In this document: positions 50,405 through 64,000 of the stretch, piece after piece
How positions within the stretch are numbered: the first letter of the stretch is position 1
How the letters are laid out: each line of letters opens with the position of its first letter
Assembly (NCBI GenBank): GCA_947846985.1
Contig: CANTUZ010000001.1
Coordinates: 113,911,757 to 113,975,756, forward strand
Reading direction: 5' to 3'
Length of the DNA: 64,000 nucleotides
Source: Fratercula arctica
Lineage: Eukaryota > Chordata > Aves > Charadriiformes > Alcidae
The notes under the pieces: model-generated
What the model was told of the DNA's origin: nothing
Seen by the model: the letters and a program-made list of their open reading frames with translations, nothing else
Databases searched by the model: none
Program-made: the position numbers and the translations under genes

Positions 50405-53400
50405 AATATGAAGTAAACTCCTAGCCGTGTTCCCCTGTCCCAACGTATTTCTTTCTGTCACTACATGACATGCCCAGACAAACGTTCTAGCACAGGAGGT
50501 CTCCTTGATCAAACGTATCTCCTGGAGTTTCACTGCTGAAACAGGCAAGAAGTTCAAATGGCATCATCAGTATTGCAGGAAGCATTACAGATATAAAATG
50601 AGCTATCTTCTCTACAGTACAGAAGGTATCTGTCAAAGGCCCTAAAGTAAAATGAAGTGAGTTAATGATCTAAAACAGGTAAGGACAGCAGCTTCCCAAG
50701 GCCCTGGGAAAGGAAATGAAGACTGATGACAAGCCAGACTGTTGAATGTGACTTGAACCAAAAGGAGTGAAATCCACAGTCCATCACTGAGGGAGAGCAC
50801 CTTGCCAACAGGCCCTGTCTCTGCTCGACTGAGCTGATGTCCCCTCTGCCTGCAACTGCAGAAGGACAATGCAGGAACATGCTGGTACCCAGGTCCACAG
50901 GGCTGAGGTCACTGCAGGCTGGGAAAAGCCAGCCCACACACACGGCCAAGGAAGCTGCCAGGCTTGTATCCCTATAGGACCTCCACCCAAATACAAGGAC
51001 TACCTCCTATATAGGCTGCTGTCATTAAGCTGTGTTAGGGCATGGGCACTTCTGAGCCTTTTGAGGGCCTTTTTTATGCAAGGAAATCCCCTGCTGACCA
51101 ATTAGTACAGCTTGCCATTTGCTTAGCATCATGCTGCAGGGACAATGCAGAGCAGGCCAGCATGAATATGCTCCGGCTGACTCTGGTCTTTGTTGCCAGG
51201 AAGAGGCATGACAAGTATCACTTCCCTCAGCAACGCATTTTCTGGTTTGGCTGTATTTACAATTAAAGCATTGCTAAGTTACCTGAAACGTAAATATGAA
51301 ATAATCCTTTACTGATCCAGCAAAAGATTGTTATTTCTGCTACCATTTCTCCCCTGCTCTTTTAGAGGTGTATTTATATTTCCTCCTTTCATACTATGTC
51401 CCACACATTGGGGTGGTTTCTTTTGCTCCAACCCCATCATCCTGATCTTTTCTCCCCTCACGCTGGTGTCACCCACTTCTTCACCGTTGGCCCAGAGAGG
51501 CGGTGCTTTGCCCAGAGAGGCTTCACAGACCACACGACAAACAGAGTTTAATACATAACTCCTACTTGCAGTCACTGCCCACAAATTCATGTTTTTCCAT
51601 TTGCACATTTGCAAGCGTGACAAGAGAGTAAAGTTGAGAACCTAGAGTTTTTTCAAGCATAAACCAGCGAAGTACAGAAATAAAGATATTACCCTGTCCC
51701 CAAAAGACTAAAGAATACTCCCCAAGAAAATGGGGATTACAGAAAAAGAAACTGGGGATAAACCAGACATTTATCTGAATGACAGTGCTATCAGTCAGCA
51801 GTTTTCTCTGTCAGGTGGCTGTTTTGTCCAGAGGTAACTGGGGAATTCCTTCCTTCCAGGCTGCTTCTGCCTGAAGTTCATCAAATCTAAAGGTATTAGG
51901 CAGTGTCTTTTGTGGACAGCCTGTATAGCTGTGCAATCTCCTTGCTGATCTACTCATCTCTTTTTCTAAGGTGGTTAAATATATTACTAGGCCCAAGCTG
52001 TAACAATCTAGCCACAAAACTCAAGCAGCACGAGAGCAATTCATTAAGTACTGTATTTCCTATTTTCACAAACAAACAAAAAACCCAAGCTTATCCCACT
52101 CTTCCCTTTCACAGACGTGTAGATTTTCTGCAGCCTTTTTCAACATCAGAGATTAAGAGCTGAGAAGACGTTTGCATTAGTAAAGCCAAGGTCTGAGTTG
52201 GCAGCTGGGTTCGGATCTTTAACCCACTGAGATGCAGGTGTTATTTGTATCCTCACCTCCCATGTTCACAGAGGGCACAACAAACTAATAGAAATATTCA
52301 AACAATCCAGCCTTAAACATCAGGAGCCTCAGATTTTTTGCTACTTCTGTTGAGCTGTTGTATTTAACACAGTCCTCCTTGCTGTAGTGTCTGAGCTCTT
52401 CATTGTCTTTTATCGTGATTAAAATAATGCATCTCCAGGAGAAACAAGAAAGTGCTTTTGTCCTCAGTTAGAGATGAAGAATCAAAGCAGAGAGACAAAA
52501 ACTACTTCCCTGAGATCGCAAAAGAAAATAGCAGCAAAGAATTAAACCCAAGTCTCCTCACTTACTATGACATTATCTTATTCTCTTCTGAGGCTTCATT
52601 ATAGAATTTTTAAAAGTCTGCAAAATGCTAAAGTCAGAAAACAAGCAGGGAGCTCCTTTGACATAAAAGTGCAGGGTCTAGAATAGAGATTTTCTGAAAG
52701 AATATATATGTATTTATTATTTTTAGCTGGTATCATTATTTTTAACCCCTGCTGTTCAAAATCATGGCTAAGGCTTCAGAAAACAGTACAATTGGGATCC
52801 TCTTAATTTGCCATTGGGAGCTGTAGTGTCCAGGTCCACTGAGTTTTCAATCATTTCAAGACCCAGGAACATAAGGTTTCTTCTATAGTCACAGAGTAAA
52901 CCAAACACAAAAACTGGAACTCAAACAGCGGGATTTTAAGGTGAAACAAAACACGCACACAAAAAAAGAGGCTTTTTGAGTAATCAATGAGAATGAGCAA
53001 TGCTGTAGTCAGCTTGTGTTGTCAGATATTGGAATATGAAAAATGACTCACTGGAGGGAATTTGTATGAAACCAGGAGGAAAAATGTTGAGTGTGTTTCT
53101 GTGGAAGTCCAGAATTAAATTTCGGCTGTGTCTATTCAAGATTAGGATAAAATGACTCCCCAGACCAACACTTGGTATCCCTAGGAAGGGATGTGATCTC
53201 CCAGAAATGGGTTAAGCAAGGCCACCTGCATGCCAGATGACTGTTGTCACATCACAGTCAGTTGCTTTCTGGTCCAGATACAGTCACTGCAGGATTTGAG
53301 GAGGTGTACATCCTCCTTCGGTGGGTGGGGTTCTTTGGTGTGTGCATTTATCCCCCTTCCTAAGGGACAGACAGAAAAAAATTAATGGGAGTTATCTTGA

Positions 53401-54277
53401 ATATTTGCCTTGTGTAAAGACAGATTTGTTCATTTTCTTCTCTGCCCAAACACCTGCTGAATGTGAAGTAATTACACATCAAGCTAGTTATGAGGCTGAT
53501 AATTAAAATTTCCTAATACTTTGCACTAAAAAACATTATCAGTATTACTTCTCTAATCTCACTGCGCTTACCCTTTCTGCCCTGAACAGCTGTCTCAGGG
53601 CAAAGAGGTGTCTGGCCTGGCCCACTTTGCTACGTGCTGAAAGCAAACTTGGACCAAAATGGTCCCCTTGGTACAGAAAAAAATGCATTTTTCTGTATGG
53701 TGATGGTTCTTACCCCCCTCCTTTTTCTACTTACAGACCACTGGTTGCGCATGACTCCAAACACAAGCCCCACAGAGTCCCCTGGCTCTCCCAAACATGA
53801 GACATGGGGACATGAGGAGGGCTTCAGCTGAGGGCTGTTCCCACCACAGCTCTTCTCCTTGCACAGCCCCTGAGAGAGCCCACTGCTTAGCATTTGAAAG
53901 TATTTTGCAAGACCAGCCTTAGCACAGCTGCTGGCAATTCCCTTTTTCTCCCTGAACTTCTTCATCTTTTTTGACAGATCTCTTTGCCAGTTAACCATTT
54001 TCCCCTGTCATTGGAGGATCTCTGTGTGTTCCTAATGTCCATTTCAAGAGAAATTGCCCTTATTTCCAGAGCCGGCTGGGGCTATTGTTTCCTTTGCTTT
54101 GGAAGAGAAGTCCCCAACAGCTTTACATCTTTAATATAAAGAAATTCCAGGGTTCATTTAAAGTGAAATCCTGAGCTTCCTATCCCATACTTCACCATCC
54201 AGTTCCCTCCAGTTGTGCATGGTTTTCCTGTTCTAAACTAAGAATCACAGACCCAGATTCCAAGTCACACCAACTAA
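50405..54277. other. Intergenic, unique sequence
   Basis: No gene or repeat recognised. A 122-codon minus frame at 53630-53998 has a Lys-rich start and no family I know. It lies on the downstream side of the decayed LINE endonuclease, where LINE sequence might continue. Confidence 0.5.
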
Positions 54278-54550
54278 ATCAACTTCACTTGCTCACTCAA
54301 GGTTTTTTTTTCTACAACCATCTCCTTTAAGTTGTTAATGTTGGTCACGGAAACAAAATTTTAAGTAGCATTACCGTCTGTTGGTTCACTAACTGCTCAG
54401 TTAAACATATCTTTTGACTGTCACACCCATGGCCTATGACTGCTAATGGTTTTCAGTCTCAATGACTGAGAAATTAAAATTTCCCATGATACAGATCTCA
54501 GGAGTATTTCTCTCTCTAATAGCATTAAGTAATTCTTTCTTCATATCCAA
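54278..54550 (-). mobile_element. Decayed LINE endonuclease domain, CR1-clade-like
   Basis: Read on the minus strand, 54470-54530 gives a helix-like stretch ending ICIMGNFNF, which aligns with the (V/I)MGDFNxPD motif of apurinic-type LINE endonucleases. About 33 codons on, after a frameshift, comes SEPTDGNAT, a stop, then NFVSVTNINNLKEMVVEKK (54300-54390). This fits the next conserved block (EPTRGN..LDLVLTN..LV..V.VE). Motif order and spacing agree with that family. The catalytic D of GDFN is N here, and the later SDH is lost. It is far older than the CR1 copies above. Confidence 0.45.
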
Positions 54551-56699
54551 ATTCAACTCCTCAGTGTGTCCCAGCAGGACCTCCTTTGACATCCTTTCCT
54601 AGAATGATTTTGATCATAACTAATCTGCTTTATCCACATTATGACTCTTTTTTTTATAATCTATTAACATCTTTAAAGTACGATTCTACTCCTCCACTAC
54701 CTTTAAACCGTTATTTCTATCATTTCTGTACAGAGTGCATTTTGAACATAATTGTTCCTTGTCATGTAATAATCACTGCTGCTATTCCACCTCGACGCAG
54801 TCAACATCATATTCAGTTTCACGCTCTGCACATCACCTGCAATACACTTGCCTGGTGTGAATACACAGGCATGTCTGTTGTATCCTATTGACCCCATACT
54901 TTCTAGCCATTTACTCTAGTAAAAGTAAATAATTTGACTATTGATATTGCCAACTTGACTACAATTAGCAGCGATATTACTCTTTTTTTCTGCTTCTCCT
55001 TTTATTATAAAAACAGCCGTAAGGATTTCACTGCTCTCTCAAACCATTTTCCTTATTTCTTAGTTTAAAGCTCTTCTCATAAATCTTGTTAAGTAGGATC
55101 CCAGGAAGCTGTCTTCAGCATTATCCATCCTCAGATGAGTCTTCTTTGCATGGCTTTCCCTCCTAACCACAATCCTTATACTGACTGTACTAATTTGCAA
55201 TAATTTTTCTGGCTTTCACGCTTCCTTCCAAGGACTGAAAGCGTTTTACCAAAGATAACCTGAACATACTCTTCTTTGAGTATCATTCTGGCACAGTTAT
55301 TTTTGATTCATTCCAGGCACTGACACTTGTCTTAATAGGGAAGAATCCACTGTTGATCCTTCCTATGACCTTCAAGATCTTTTTCAACCTCAACACTCTG
55401 TCCCAGGTCCTTCCTCAGGGCTACAAGTCCATGATCCTCCCATTCACTAATGACAACCTAACCAGCTTTTCCTCAAAAAGGGTCATTCATGCTCCTAGAT
55501 GTGCCCTTTTGGGGGCAGGTGGGAATCTCTAGGGTCTTCTCCCTACTGTCCTTCATCCTGGGCACATGTTGTTACGGCCTCTCCTTTGGGTCAGTATTGC
55601 TTGGGCACCTTTAGCCAGGCAAAAAGAGTAACATACATAACCGTGAAATGTAAAGCAATTATTTATCAGCTAACACACATAAAAGACAGCTAGGATCTTT
55701 TTGAACTCTTAGGCTAAGCACTACCGTGCTCATGACCCTGATAAGGCATCCGAGGGCCTTTGCTGGCCAAGGGGAGGCGGGCAGAAGGGACAGCATCACC
55801 CCCTGCATCTCCCTGGGACAGATCCACAGTGCTGCTGGGGTGCCCTCTGCCACCAACTCTGTTGACACTGATGGCATGGACCAAATAGGCCATTGTTTCC
55901 TGGCTGTCCAACTAGCTTGATGAGCCTGTTATTTTGTTTCATTTTGTTTTTTTCCTTCAGTATTTAATACTTCTCCCTATTGATGTTTTCCCTCTTGAAG
56001 CCTTGATGTGCTAACAGTCCTCTGACTGAGCCAGCTGCTTTGCTCATCTTTGCCACTAACTTCTGCTTCTCTTGCTGCTTGTTGATTGTTTTCTTCTTGC
56101 AAGCGAACAAGCCTTCAACTCCACCACAGTAATCCCTCCTCCTCTCGGCACCTGACTTCCAGGTACTGAGATGAAGGTCCATGTAGCCTCTTTTCCGCCA
56201 TATTACCACTTCACCATTGGCATTTTACCACACTGCCCCCACCTACCGTAACCTTGACCCACAGGGTTTCTGTCCCACTACTCATAGTGGAGACACTTAA
56301 TACAAGTCTTTTCATTTCCTTGATTATTCACTCAGCTGAACTTACTGTCCTCTGTTCTGGGGCCTCCCTTTATGTAAATTATTAAGAAGCAGGTTTCAAC
56401 CACCAGCATAAATACTTTTTCACGGAACATAACTAAATTAGCAGAACTCATTGCTGCAGTTTATTTTGGAGATTAAAACCAAAAAATGGGCTAAGAAATT
56501 GGAGTCATTATGCAGGACAGGTTTATCAATGTCTATTAAGAGATGATTCAAATGCATCCTCCGTCTCACAGAGTCCTACATCCTTGGCTGTAAAAAGCTA
56601 GGCAAGGTTTTCAAAGTGCAAGATAGCTGCATTTTCCTATGTTTTTTTTCTCTTCTCTGCTGCTGGCCACTGTTCAAGACAGGATACAGCATTGAAGTT
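54551..56699. other. T/C-rich region beside the decayed LINE
   Basis: Base composition stays T/C-rich on the plus strand, as at the LINE fossil. Part of this may be the older 5' portion of that element, but I could not align it to a domain. Confidence 0.35.
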
Positions 56700-56770
56700 A
56701 TCCCTGCTTTGAGCAGGGATCTGGCCCAGTTGACGCCCAGAAGTCCTTTCCAACCTAAATTATTCCTAGA
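56700..56770 (+). mobile_element. Diverged CR1 LINE 3' tail
   Basis: The order CTTTGAGCAGGGAT, then AAGTCCTTTCCAACC and TAAATTATTCCTAGA matches the CR1 3' end but with many substitutions. This is the oldest-looking CR1 piece in the window. Confidence 0.75.
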
Positions 56771-59700
56771 CTTTATTTATGTTTTCTCTAACCCAACGTG
56801 GATGTTGGGATTTTTTTCTTACTATGCAGGAAGTAACTCAGCAATAAATTATTTGTCAACAAAGGCACGTAGTTACTTGTGAATGCTCAGCTGTGAGGAT
56901 CTAGCCTACTTAGTACACACAATCCCAAGCACCCTCGGTAAACCACAAACTGCAGCTAAAGCAGACGGTATGCAATGCAGCCAAAAATCCCACTAAACTA
57001 CAGATGGATTATTCCTGTCAGAGGTGAAAGCTAAGTGAGCAAAGCCAAAACAGGACCTCAGGATGGTAGCTTTCTGCCACTCTTATCAAGACACTGGGAC
57101 AGGGGCTGTTTGCTCATATGTTTCAGATGGCAGATAACATACATATACAAAAATTAAACTAAAGCAGAACACTTTCTGGCTCTCCATTCATTGACTGTTA
57201 TACTGCAAAAAACAAATAACATTTTTTATCAAAACAAAAATGTGGAGCTCAGGAAAAGGGCCTTGATCAAGAGCCCTGTGGACAGAAACTGTCCTATGTA
57301 TTGCTGAGATCACAAGGACAGGCGAGTTTCCTCAGCCTAGCACTAGCTACACAGCAGGGAAATGCAGTAGATTCCTCCATACTCATTCACTGTTTGCCTC
57401 TGCAAAGACCCATCACAAAGATGCCAGTGTAGAAGCTGTTTTCTGTGGCATGGACACCAATCCACTAGGAATGTACAGCTCATTTAATGCAGGCCAACAA
57501 TGCTGGCAGAGAGAAACAAGTCCATAACCCTTCTTAAACAAATTGAGGTGAAACTTGTAAAGAATCACCCAGTATTCATCTTTGAAATAAAAGTGTCCTT
57601 GTCTAGTATTGCAATTCTGAATCATCCTGTAAAATGTGAAAGTTAGAACAGTCCAGAGTCATCTCCAGGATGTCACTTCTCCTGCATTCCTAAAAAAAAG
57701 CGATGGATTTCACAATGTCTGGGCTAGCTTGCTTCACAGCTGACTCCTTATTCAAATTCTAAGGCAGTGTAGAGGCATTCAAGTATTGGTTCAGAGCAAA
57801 TTCAATCAAATTCCGCCAGGGCTGAGCTCTACATTGATGGCACTAAAACTAGAAGGGCAAAAAAATTCTCTGCCTGTCAGATAGTGCCTGTATATAAAAT
57901 GTTTGCTGAGCGTGAACTCCAGAGCTGGGACTGGTCTTGACATCGTATCTAGTAGATGTATTTTAAGCATTTGGCTTTTTGCATATATTTTTTTTCTTGC
58001 AGATATGCTAATTCTCAATTTGCACTTAAGCACAATGGCTTTTTAAATGCAAGCTGTTGTGCGATAACAGTACAAATTCTGTGCCATTTTATGGTTTTTT
58101 ATACATAACTACCGAATAAGTTAAATGGGATTCATGCATTTGCAAATAATTGTACAGATTGACATTACATCATTCTTTGTGGTATTTCAGCATTTGTGAA
58201 GAAAACACGAGGCTTAGCTGGCAACAATGCCTGAGTGCAGCCATGGCTCCTGTGTTTTCTTGCCGAGCAATCCAGGGTTAGCAGGTCACCAGAAGAATCG
58301 GTCTGTAATGCTTTTTCCTAGACAGAAATACAGGACACATAACAGAAGCATACTCAATATCTGGCCCCATCTTTTCCATGCACATTGTTTGTGTAATCAT
58401 CAAGAGAGATCTTCAATACACAAGCGCTGCAAATCGGCATTTTTCAGTGCCTTCTTGGAGCTGGTGCTCAAGTTATTTCTTGCATATAAAACAGATTAAA
58501 AAAAATAAATCACACTGCAGGAAGAGCTTGTTTAACAAAAGCTATGTTTATCTCATCAGCTGTGTAGCTCAGCAGGAGCGGTTTGACAGAGCACAGCGTG
58601 GGTTGGGGGGATTTTATTTTGGGCTAATCACAGTCTGATCCTGTGAACTAAACGCCCGTTAGCAGCTGGAGAGCATTAGGTGTACCCCCAGGGTGCATAT
58701 TCTGCTTTAGCTCCATCAGAAAAGATGCAGTGTTTTCTGTGTGCTTCAAGGCTGCTTGACAATATGAACCCAGCACAGTAAGCACGGACCATCGGGAGTT
58801 TCTTTTCAAAAGCACATTCCTCACCCAGGCTAACACTATGCAAATGCATCTGCCAACAGATGACTACAGAAAGTAACAGCTACAGAAGGATCTCAAGGAT
58901 AGAACATGGACGCCAGCTTTAGTGTGATCAAGCCTCTCTGTACCAAAGCGTTTGATACATACAGAGCTCAAGTTGCTTTTTGCTTATGTGACAAGCCATA
59001 TTTGAGATGTGATTTTCTAAGAATGTGCTACGGAGGGATGATGACAGCTGCAGCTGAGAGCTAAAGAATGCTTTGTGTTTAGCAAAACATTTCCTCCATG
59101 CCTTAGCATCTTCTTTAGTCTTTCTTCTTCCCTCCTCTGTACCCTACCCCAAGATTTTTCCTACATCACAATTAACTCCAGTGAAGGCAAAAATATCAAC
59201 AGTTCCAACAAACTGCTACAGCTGGTCATAGAAGGGCAGTAATGACCACAAGGGATTAAATTTTTTTCTGCCTTACACCAGACTGATACCAGGACAAGAC
59301 AGAGGCTTAAAATACTCAAAGGAAAGGAAAAAAAAATTGCATTAGTCTGAGATGCACTTTACAGTCACAGTGAGATGGGATTTCCATTTGTGTATCAGCA
59401 ATTGAGATTCTTTTTCCTAAAGAAGGAAATTACATGCAAACAGTATTCTAATAGAAGACCGGGATTTTGAGTGCACAAAAGAAAGACTTATTTCAGGTTA
59501 TGGTTTCCACAGCAACTTTTAATTTTATCCCTCATGTGTCTTATCTGTCTAATAAGGTCTTTCACAACATTTATATACAATGAGATGTTCTGTTGATGGG
59601 AAATTATTAAGAAATTAATTTCTCAAGGAAAAAAACATAACTTTTTCTGTATATATTCAGAGCTTCACACACACAAAGAAATGTACATATGTATAAAGAT

Positions 59701-62700
59701 TTTGCATATTTGTGTTGTGCATTTTTATTTTTGCTATATATAGCACCATGACATAGGCAACCACTGTTGATTACACAAGAATGACAATGATAAAGAATGT
59801 GACAGTAGGTGCAGCTGGTAGAGGTTATGGGCTGGAGGCAGGCAGTGCTCATGAAGGTATCATAGCTCTGCAGGCACTAACTTGCCTGATTAAGGAGGCA
59901 ACCCTAACTAACTGCTGTTAGTTGATTCTAATCATCCTGATTTGAATATTTCAAGCAAGTTGAAGATAAAGGGAAGCAGCCAGGCCAGAGCTTTTCAGTA
60001 GTTGGCTCACTCCTCTTTTTTTGCCTGCAACACTCCTCTCTCACACAAGAGATAAAGCAAGTACAAGCAAGACATTTATGTACTAAGCATACTATTCTGC
60101 ACGTGGCCACTTGTTTTGCACAGAAGAGGGGGTTGTATACTTCAGAGATGACAAATATAAGATAGAGAGGATTTCAGGGGTTTTGTCCATGGTTTCTCTT
60201 TCATATGCACAAATGGAAATCCAAAATATAAGCACAGCTAGATACAAACACTAGAGCATGGCATATCAACTCTCTTGGACTGTGGCAGCAGTCAGCAAAA
60301 ATCAATCCAAAAAGCGCTTACCTTTGCTCGCTCAGCAGTACTTATTGTCAGCTGAGAGAACAGAATGAGTGGAAATGATCAGCCCACTTTTGAAGAGCTA
60401 TGGAGATACTCTCCAAGTTGAGCTAGTCCTATGACCGTTCTGTAGCATTGTACACCCCATCTAGGCAGTCCCTAAATTCTTAGGTTCATCAGCAAGCAAG
60501 ATGCTTTTGCTTTGAGAGAGGGCCTGGGTACCATTTCTTTTTCAAAGAGAAGACAGAGGGATGGGAAGTTTTGCCCAGAGGAATATAGCAGTTCACAGAC
60601 TTGAAAAGTTCTCGCAGAAGCTTCCTGGGGTAAGATAAGGAGGAAGATGCAGAGGTTGGGAGCAACCTCTGCGACTGTGAAGCAAATTACCAGTCAGGCT
60701 CCCATGAAAGCTACTCAGGCTTTTCAGGACGTTTTTCACCAAGGATATTGAATGCAGTTGGTGAGACTCAGGTCAGATATCCAAAACAGATCCCAATGAA
60801 AGGAATAATCTATTGCATTCCTTCTCATGCAGTGAGAGATTATTCCTTATCTCTGGCTGTTCCAGAGCTCTCTGTGCCAGGAGCCACGTTAAATATTGTC
60901 AAGGCATGGGAGCCTGCATCAGTAGCATGGGAGCTAGAGGACAACATAAGCCTTCACAGAAAGAGAGCAGGAATCAGGAGTCAAAACAGGCCAACTCAGA
61001 CTAGCCCCAGTCTTAACAAGGAAGTCCAAGAGGCTTCTCTGGGTACTGTGTGCTAAACCCTGTGACAATTGATTTGATAACGTCAAAACCACTAGAAGAT
61101 ACCCAGGAAACCCAGCAGCAGATGTAGTGATAGCTTGATAATGACAAGACACAGAATCTGGAGGAAGTAGAGCAAAAAGCCTCCTTATGCTCTTTGTTTC
61201 TGCTCTTCTTGGGGGAAAGTTTTACTTTTGCAAATGCACAAGGAGCCCATGGTTCTCCTCTTTCTCTGAAAATATAATTGCTTATTATGATTAATCAGGT
61301 GAAATAGCATCTATTTTCTACAGCAGAGCTCAGTCCACAATTTCTTGGTTATATACAGTGTTATTAATTTATGAGCCAGACATAGGTATAATCCCATTCA
61401 GAGAAAGCATGACATTATATCAGAGATATTTTGTTATTGTGTCTGACCTAGGTAAAATCACTGATAACTAAGATTGTTTGAAAAGCCTCACTGATAAATG
61501 CCTGCTTCGCTTCTCTAGGCTGGATGTCTATTGCTGTGAGTGGTACAAGACCATGTAAACTACAGAGGAAAAAAATAAACTGGCTATGATGTTTTTGCAT
61601 AATAATGCAAGAGAGTTGTTACCCGAGGACAAATAAAATGCTGCATATTATGCATTTGGATTTTGTAGGTGAGCTTAGATTTGCAGAAAACTGAAGCACA
61701 GGAGTAGTTTATAGTTAAGAGTGACTAACTTTCTATTATGTATTAGCCAAAAAAAATAAATCAAGGGCACCTGGAGTAAGTATGTCTCTAAGCAAAAGTT
61801 TAGTGAAAAGCAGTAGAAAGTTCCAAAACAAGTCACAATTTGAAACCTATTGTTTCCTCCCTCCAGAAAAATATCTTATAAAGAAAAAAAAAAAAATCAT
61901 AGAGAGGATGTGGCTTCTACTACAGTAATTGAATAGAGAATGCAATTGTATTTGATGCCAAAAAGAGAAGGAAAGAAAAGTGTATAATGAAGTACTTAGA
62001 GAAGATAAAAATCAATAAACTGAGAAAATTAGTGCATGAGAACATTAGGAAGACAACTTTAAGGAAATAAAGAGAAAAGAAAAGTGGGTAATTGATTAAA
62101 GAACCACCATTAAGAGCACAAACACAAACTATTCCAGGACAGAGAAATGATAGGAAATGTAGTAGAAGTCCTGCTTGGTTAAATCATGAGCTTTTCACTG
62201 CCTCCAGCACATGGAAGTTGCATACAGATTGTGGACACCAAGTCAAGTAGCTGAGGACAAGTTAACATTAGAAAAAAGACTTCACAAAAGCAGAAAGACC
62301 AAGTCATGAAGACATCAAAACCAGGAGGACTATATTCCACAGGTTTTATAGTTATTACAGAAGAACCAAGGAAAGTATTATTTTCTCATCAGAGAATAAA
62401 AGCTATGACAAATGATGCCAAGAAGGCTAAACCAAAAAATACAGCTGAAAGAAACACCAACTTAGGAAATTAAGGTTTTCACTGAACTGGCAAATGCTCT
62501 TAGGACATTTGCCTCATTTCCAAAGTCTGCAGGAAAATTATTTATCTTCTTCATTTCAATCCTGGTGTTGAAAATTGGGATTTTAAACAAATCTTGTTCA
62601 TAATCTGAATTTACATTCCAATTTATGGGATTCTAAACATAACTTTGTCAACTATTCTTTTTTCCATATTCAGTGAACAGAAAGAGAATAAAGAACTGTT

Positions 62701-62844
62701 CGGCAGCATCGCAACACCTCTGTTACCAGAAGATAAATTGCTCATACATTAATCATAAAACAGACATCATGACTATTGCCAAGAGTGCCCTATAAACATT
62801 ATCAGTGAAAGTCCACACAATAAAGAGGAACATACTCATCTATA
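56771..62844. other. Intergenic, AT-rich unique sequence
   Basis: No gene or recognised repeat. One strong acceptor-like site ends at 58002, but no open exon follows it. Confidence 0.55.
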
Positions 62845-63410
62845 ATCACATAGAATGGTTTGGGTTGAAAGGGACCTTAAAGATCACCTAGTTCCAAACC
62901 CCTGCCGTGGGCAGGGACACCTCCCACTAGACCAGGCTGCTCAAAGCCCCATCCAGCCTGGCCTTGAATACCTTCAGGGATGGGGCATCCACAGCTTCCC
63001 TGGGCAACCTGTCTCAGTGCCTCACCACCCTCACAGGAAAGAATTTCTTCCTAATATCTAATCTAAATCTCCCCTCTTTCAGTTTAAAATCATTACCCCT
63101 CACATCCTATCGCTACAGTCCCTCCCCATCTCTCCTATAGGCCCCCTTTAGGTACTAAAAGGCTGCTATAAGGTCTCCTCAAAGCCCTCTCTTCTCCAGG
63201 CTGAACAACCCCAACTCTCTCAGCCTGTCCTCATAGGAGAGGTGCTCCAGCCCTCTCATCATCTTCGTGGCCCTCTGCTGGACCTGTTCCAACAGGTCCA
63301 TGTCCTTCCTGTGCTGAGGACACCGAAGCTGGACACAGTACTCCAGGTGGGGTCTCACAAGAGCGGAGTAGAGGGGTAGAATCACCTCCCTTGACCTGCT
63401 GGCCACATCT
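62845..63410 (-). mobile_element. CR1 LINE, about 565-bp 3' fragment
   Basis: Minus-oriented CR1 with its 3' end at CACATAGAATGG. The minus strand at 63179-63442 keeps ORF2 reverse-transcriptase C-terminal codons ([40 protein letters not shown]). It is 5'-truncated near 63410. Confidence 0.95.
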
Positions 63411-63532
63411 AGTGCTAAGAAGCACAAGTGACATTCAATCAACTGTGCATTTGACTAAATAGTCAGTCTGAAACAACTGTGGCAAGGCAGAGCTGTTGCA
63501 ACAGCCCTGGAGCAGGAGTTCATACTCCAAGC

Positions 63533-63535
<3 letters not shown>

Positions 63536-63564
<29 letters not shown>
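63536..63564 (+). repeat. T homopolymer (29)
   Basis: The longest single-base run in the window, about 125 bases right of a CR1 fragment; the intervening sequence is unique. Confidence 0.92.
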
Positions 63565-63568
<4 letters not shown>

Positions 63569-64000
63569 ATTTTTTTTGTCAGAGTGTACAAATAGCTTAC
63601 TCCAGTACCCATCGCCCTTCAGTGGCTCCCTCACAATGATTATTCAATCAACAGTCAGGATTTTCCTAGCCATTTTGACAAGGCCACAGAAGAGTATGTG
63701 GAGGTTTGCAAGCTAAAACATTTGCCTTGCTTAAATTTGCTTTCGGTGCAAATAAAATCAGTATAAGATCACCAACACTGTTCTTGCAATTCAGGAAAAA
63801 AGCATGGTAAATATAGTCATAAAAACATTCTCATGTTGGTCATTTTCCAGACCAAATTCCTACAAGAGACAAAATACACAATTTGGGTTATTCTGTGGAT
63901 TACAGCAAGATGCCTATCCCATTACAAAATCAGCATGATGGAAAATATTTAAGTGATTTCCTTCTCATTCTCAAAACACTCAACAGATGAAGTGCGAAAT

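Noticed and set aside
57975..58100. Strong acceptor-like site ending at 58002
   Set aside because: The sequence after it has stops in all frames soon after and no paired donor. A lone site of this kind is expected by chance in AT-rich DNA.
1..64000. CRISPR arrays, operons, phage or bacterial defence genes, tRNA and rRNA genes
   Set aside because: None seen. The window has vertebrate repeats, a splice-site-preceded receptor exon and no compact gene order.

Overview
This is vertebrate, almost certainly avian, nuclear DNA. It holds one protein-coding exon in 64 kb, with AT-rich non-coding sequence around it. CR1 LINE fragments are truncated at the 5' end, and those that keep their 3' end finish in the typical ATTCTATG-type repeat. 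There is also a solo LTR of a type I know from neoavian genomes. I see no bacterial gene organisation, CRISPR array, tRNA or rRNA.

The only gene I can name is HTR1F, the serotonin 5-HT1F receptor, on the + strand. Its whole 366-residue coding sequence lies in one exon (36403-37503), preceded by a clear 3' splice site at 36364. At least one 5' non-coding exon must therefore lie upstream. I cannot place it with certainty. Two weak candidates for upstream transcript parts are a GC-box/TATA/donor cluster at 1392-1657 and a splice-bounded open frame at 5446-5718.

Layout. 1-12 kb: unique AT-rich sequence, with a 169-bp direct repeat (2061-2229 and 3587-3755, three mismatches). 12.3-12.9 kb: a 600-bp solo LTR on the minus strand. 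13-36 kb: unique sequence, two CR1 fragments, G/T-rich and C-rich tracts, and an unexplained long open frame at 24.6-25.7 kb. 36.3-37.5 kb: HTR1F. 37.5-47 kb: its 3' flank and a CR1 cluster. 47.1-47.5 kb: a strong CpG island with no recognisable gene, followed by a compact G-quadruplex motif. 50-64 kb: CR1 pieces and, near 54.3-54.6 kb on the minus strand, a much older decayed LINE endonuclease.

There is no set of genes acting together here. The window is a receptor gene in a gene-poor region, and its less ordinary content is the orphan CpG island, the direct repeat and the fossil LINE. I found no convincing new biological system.
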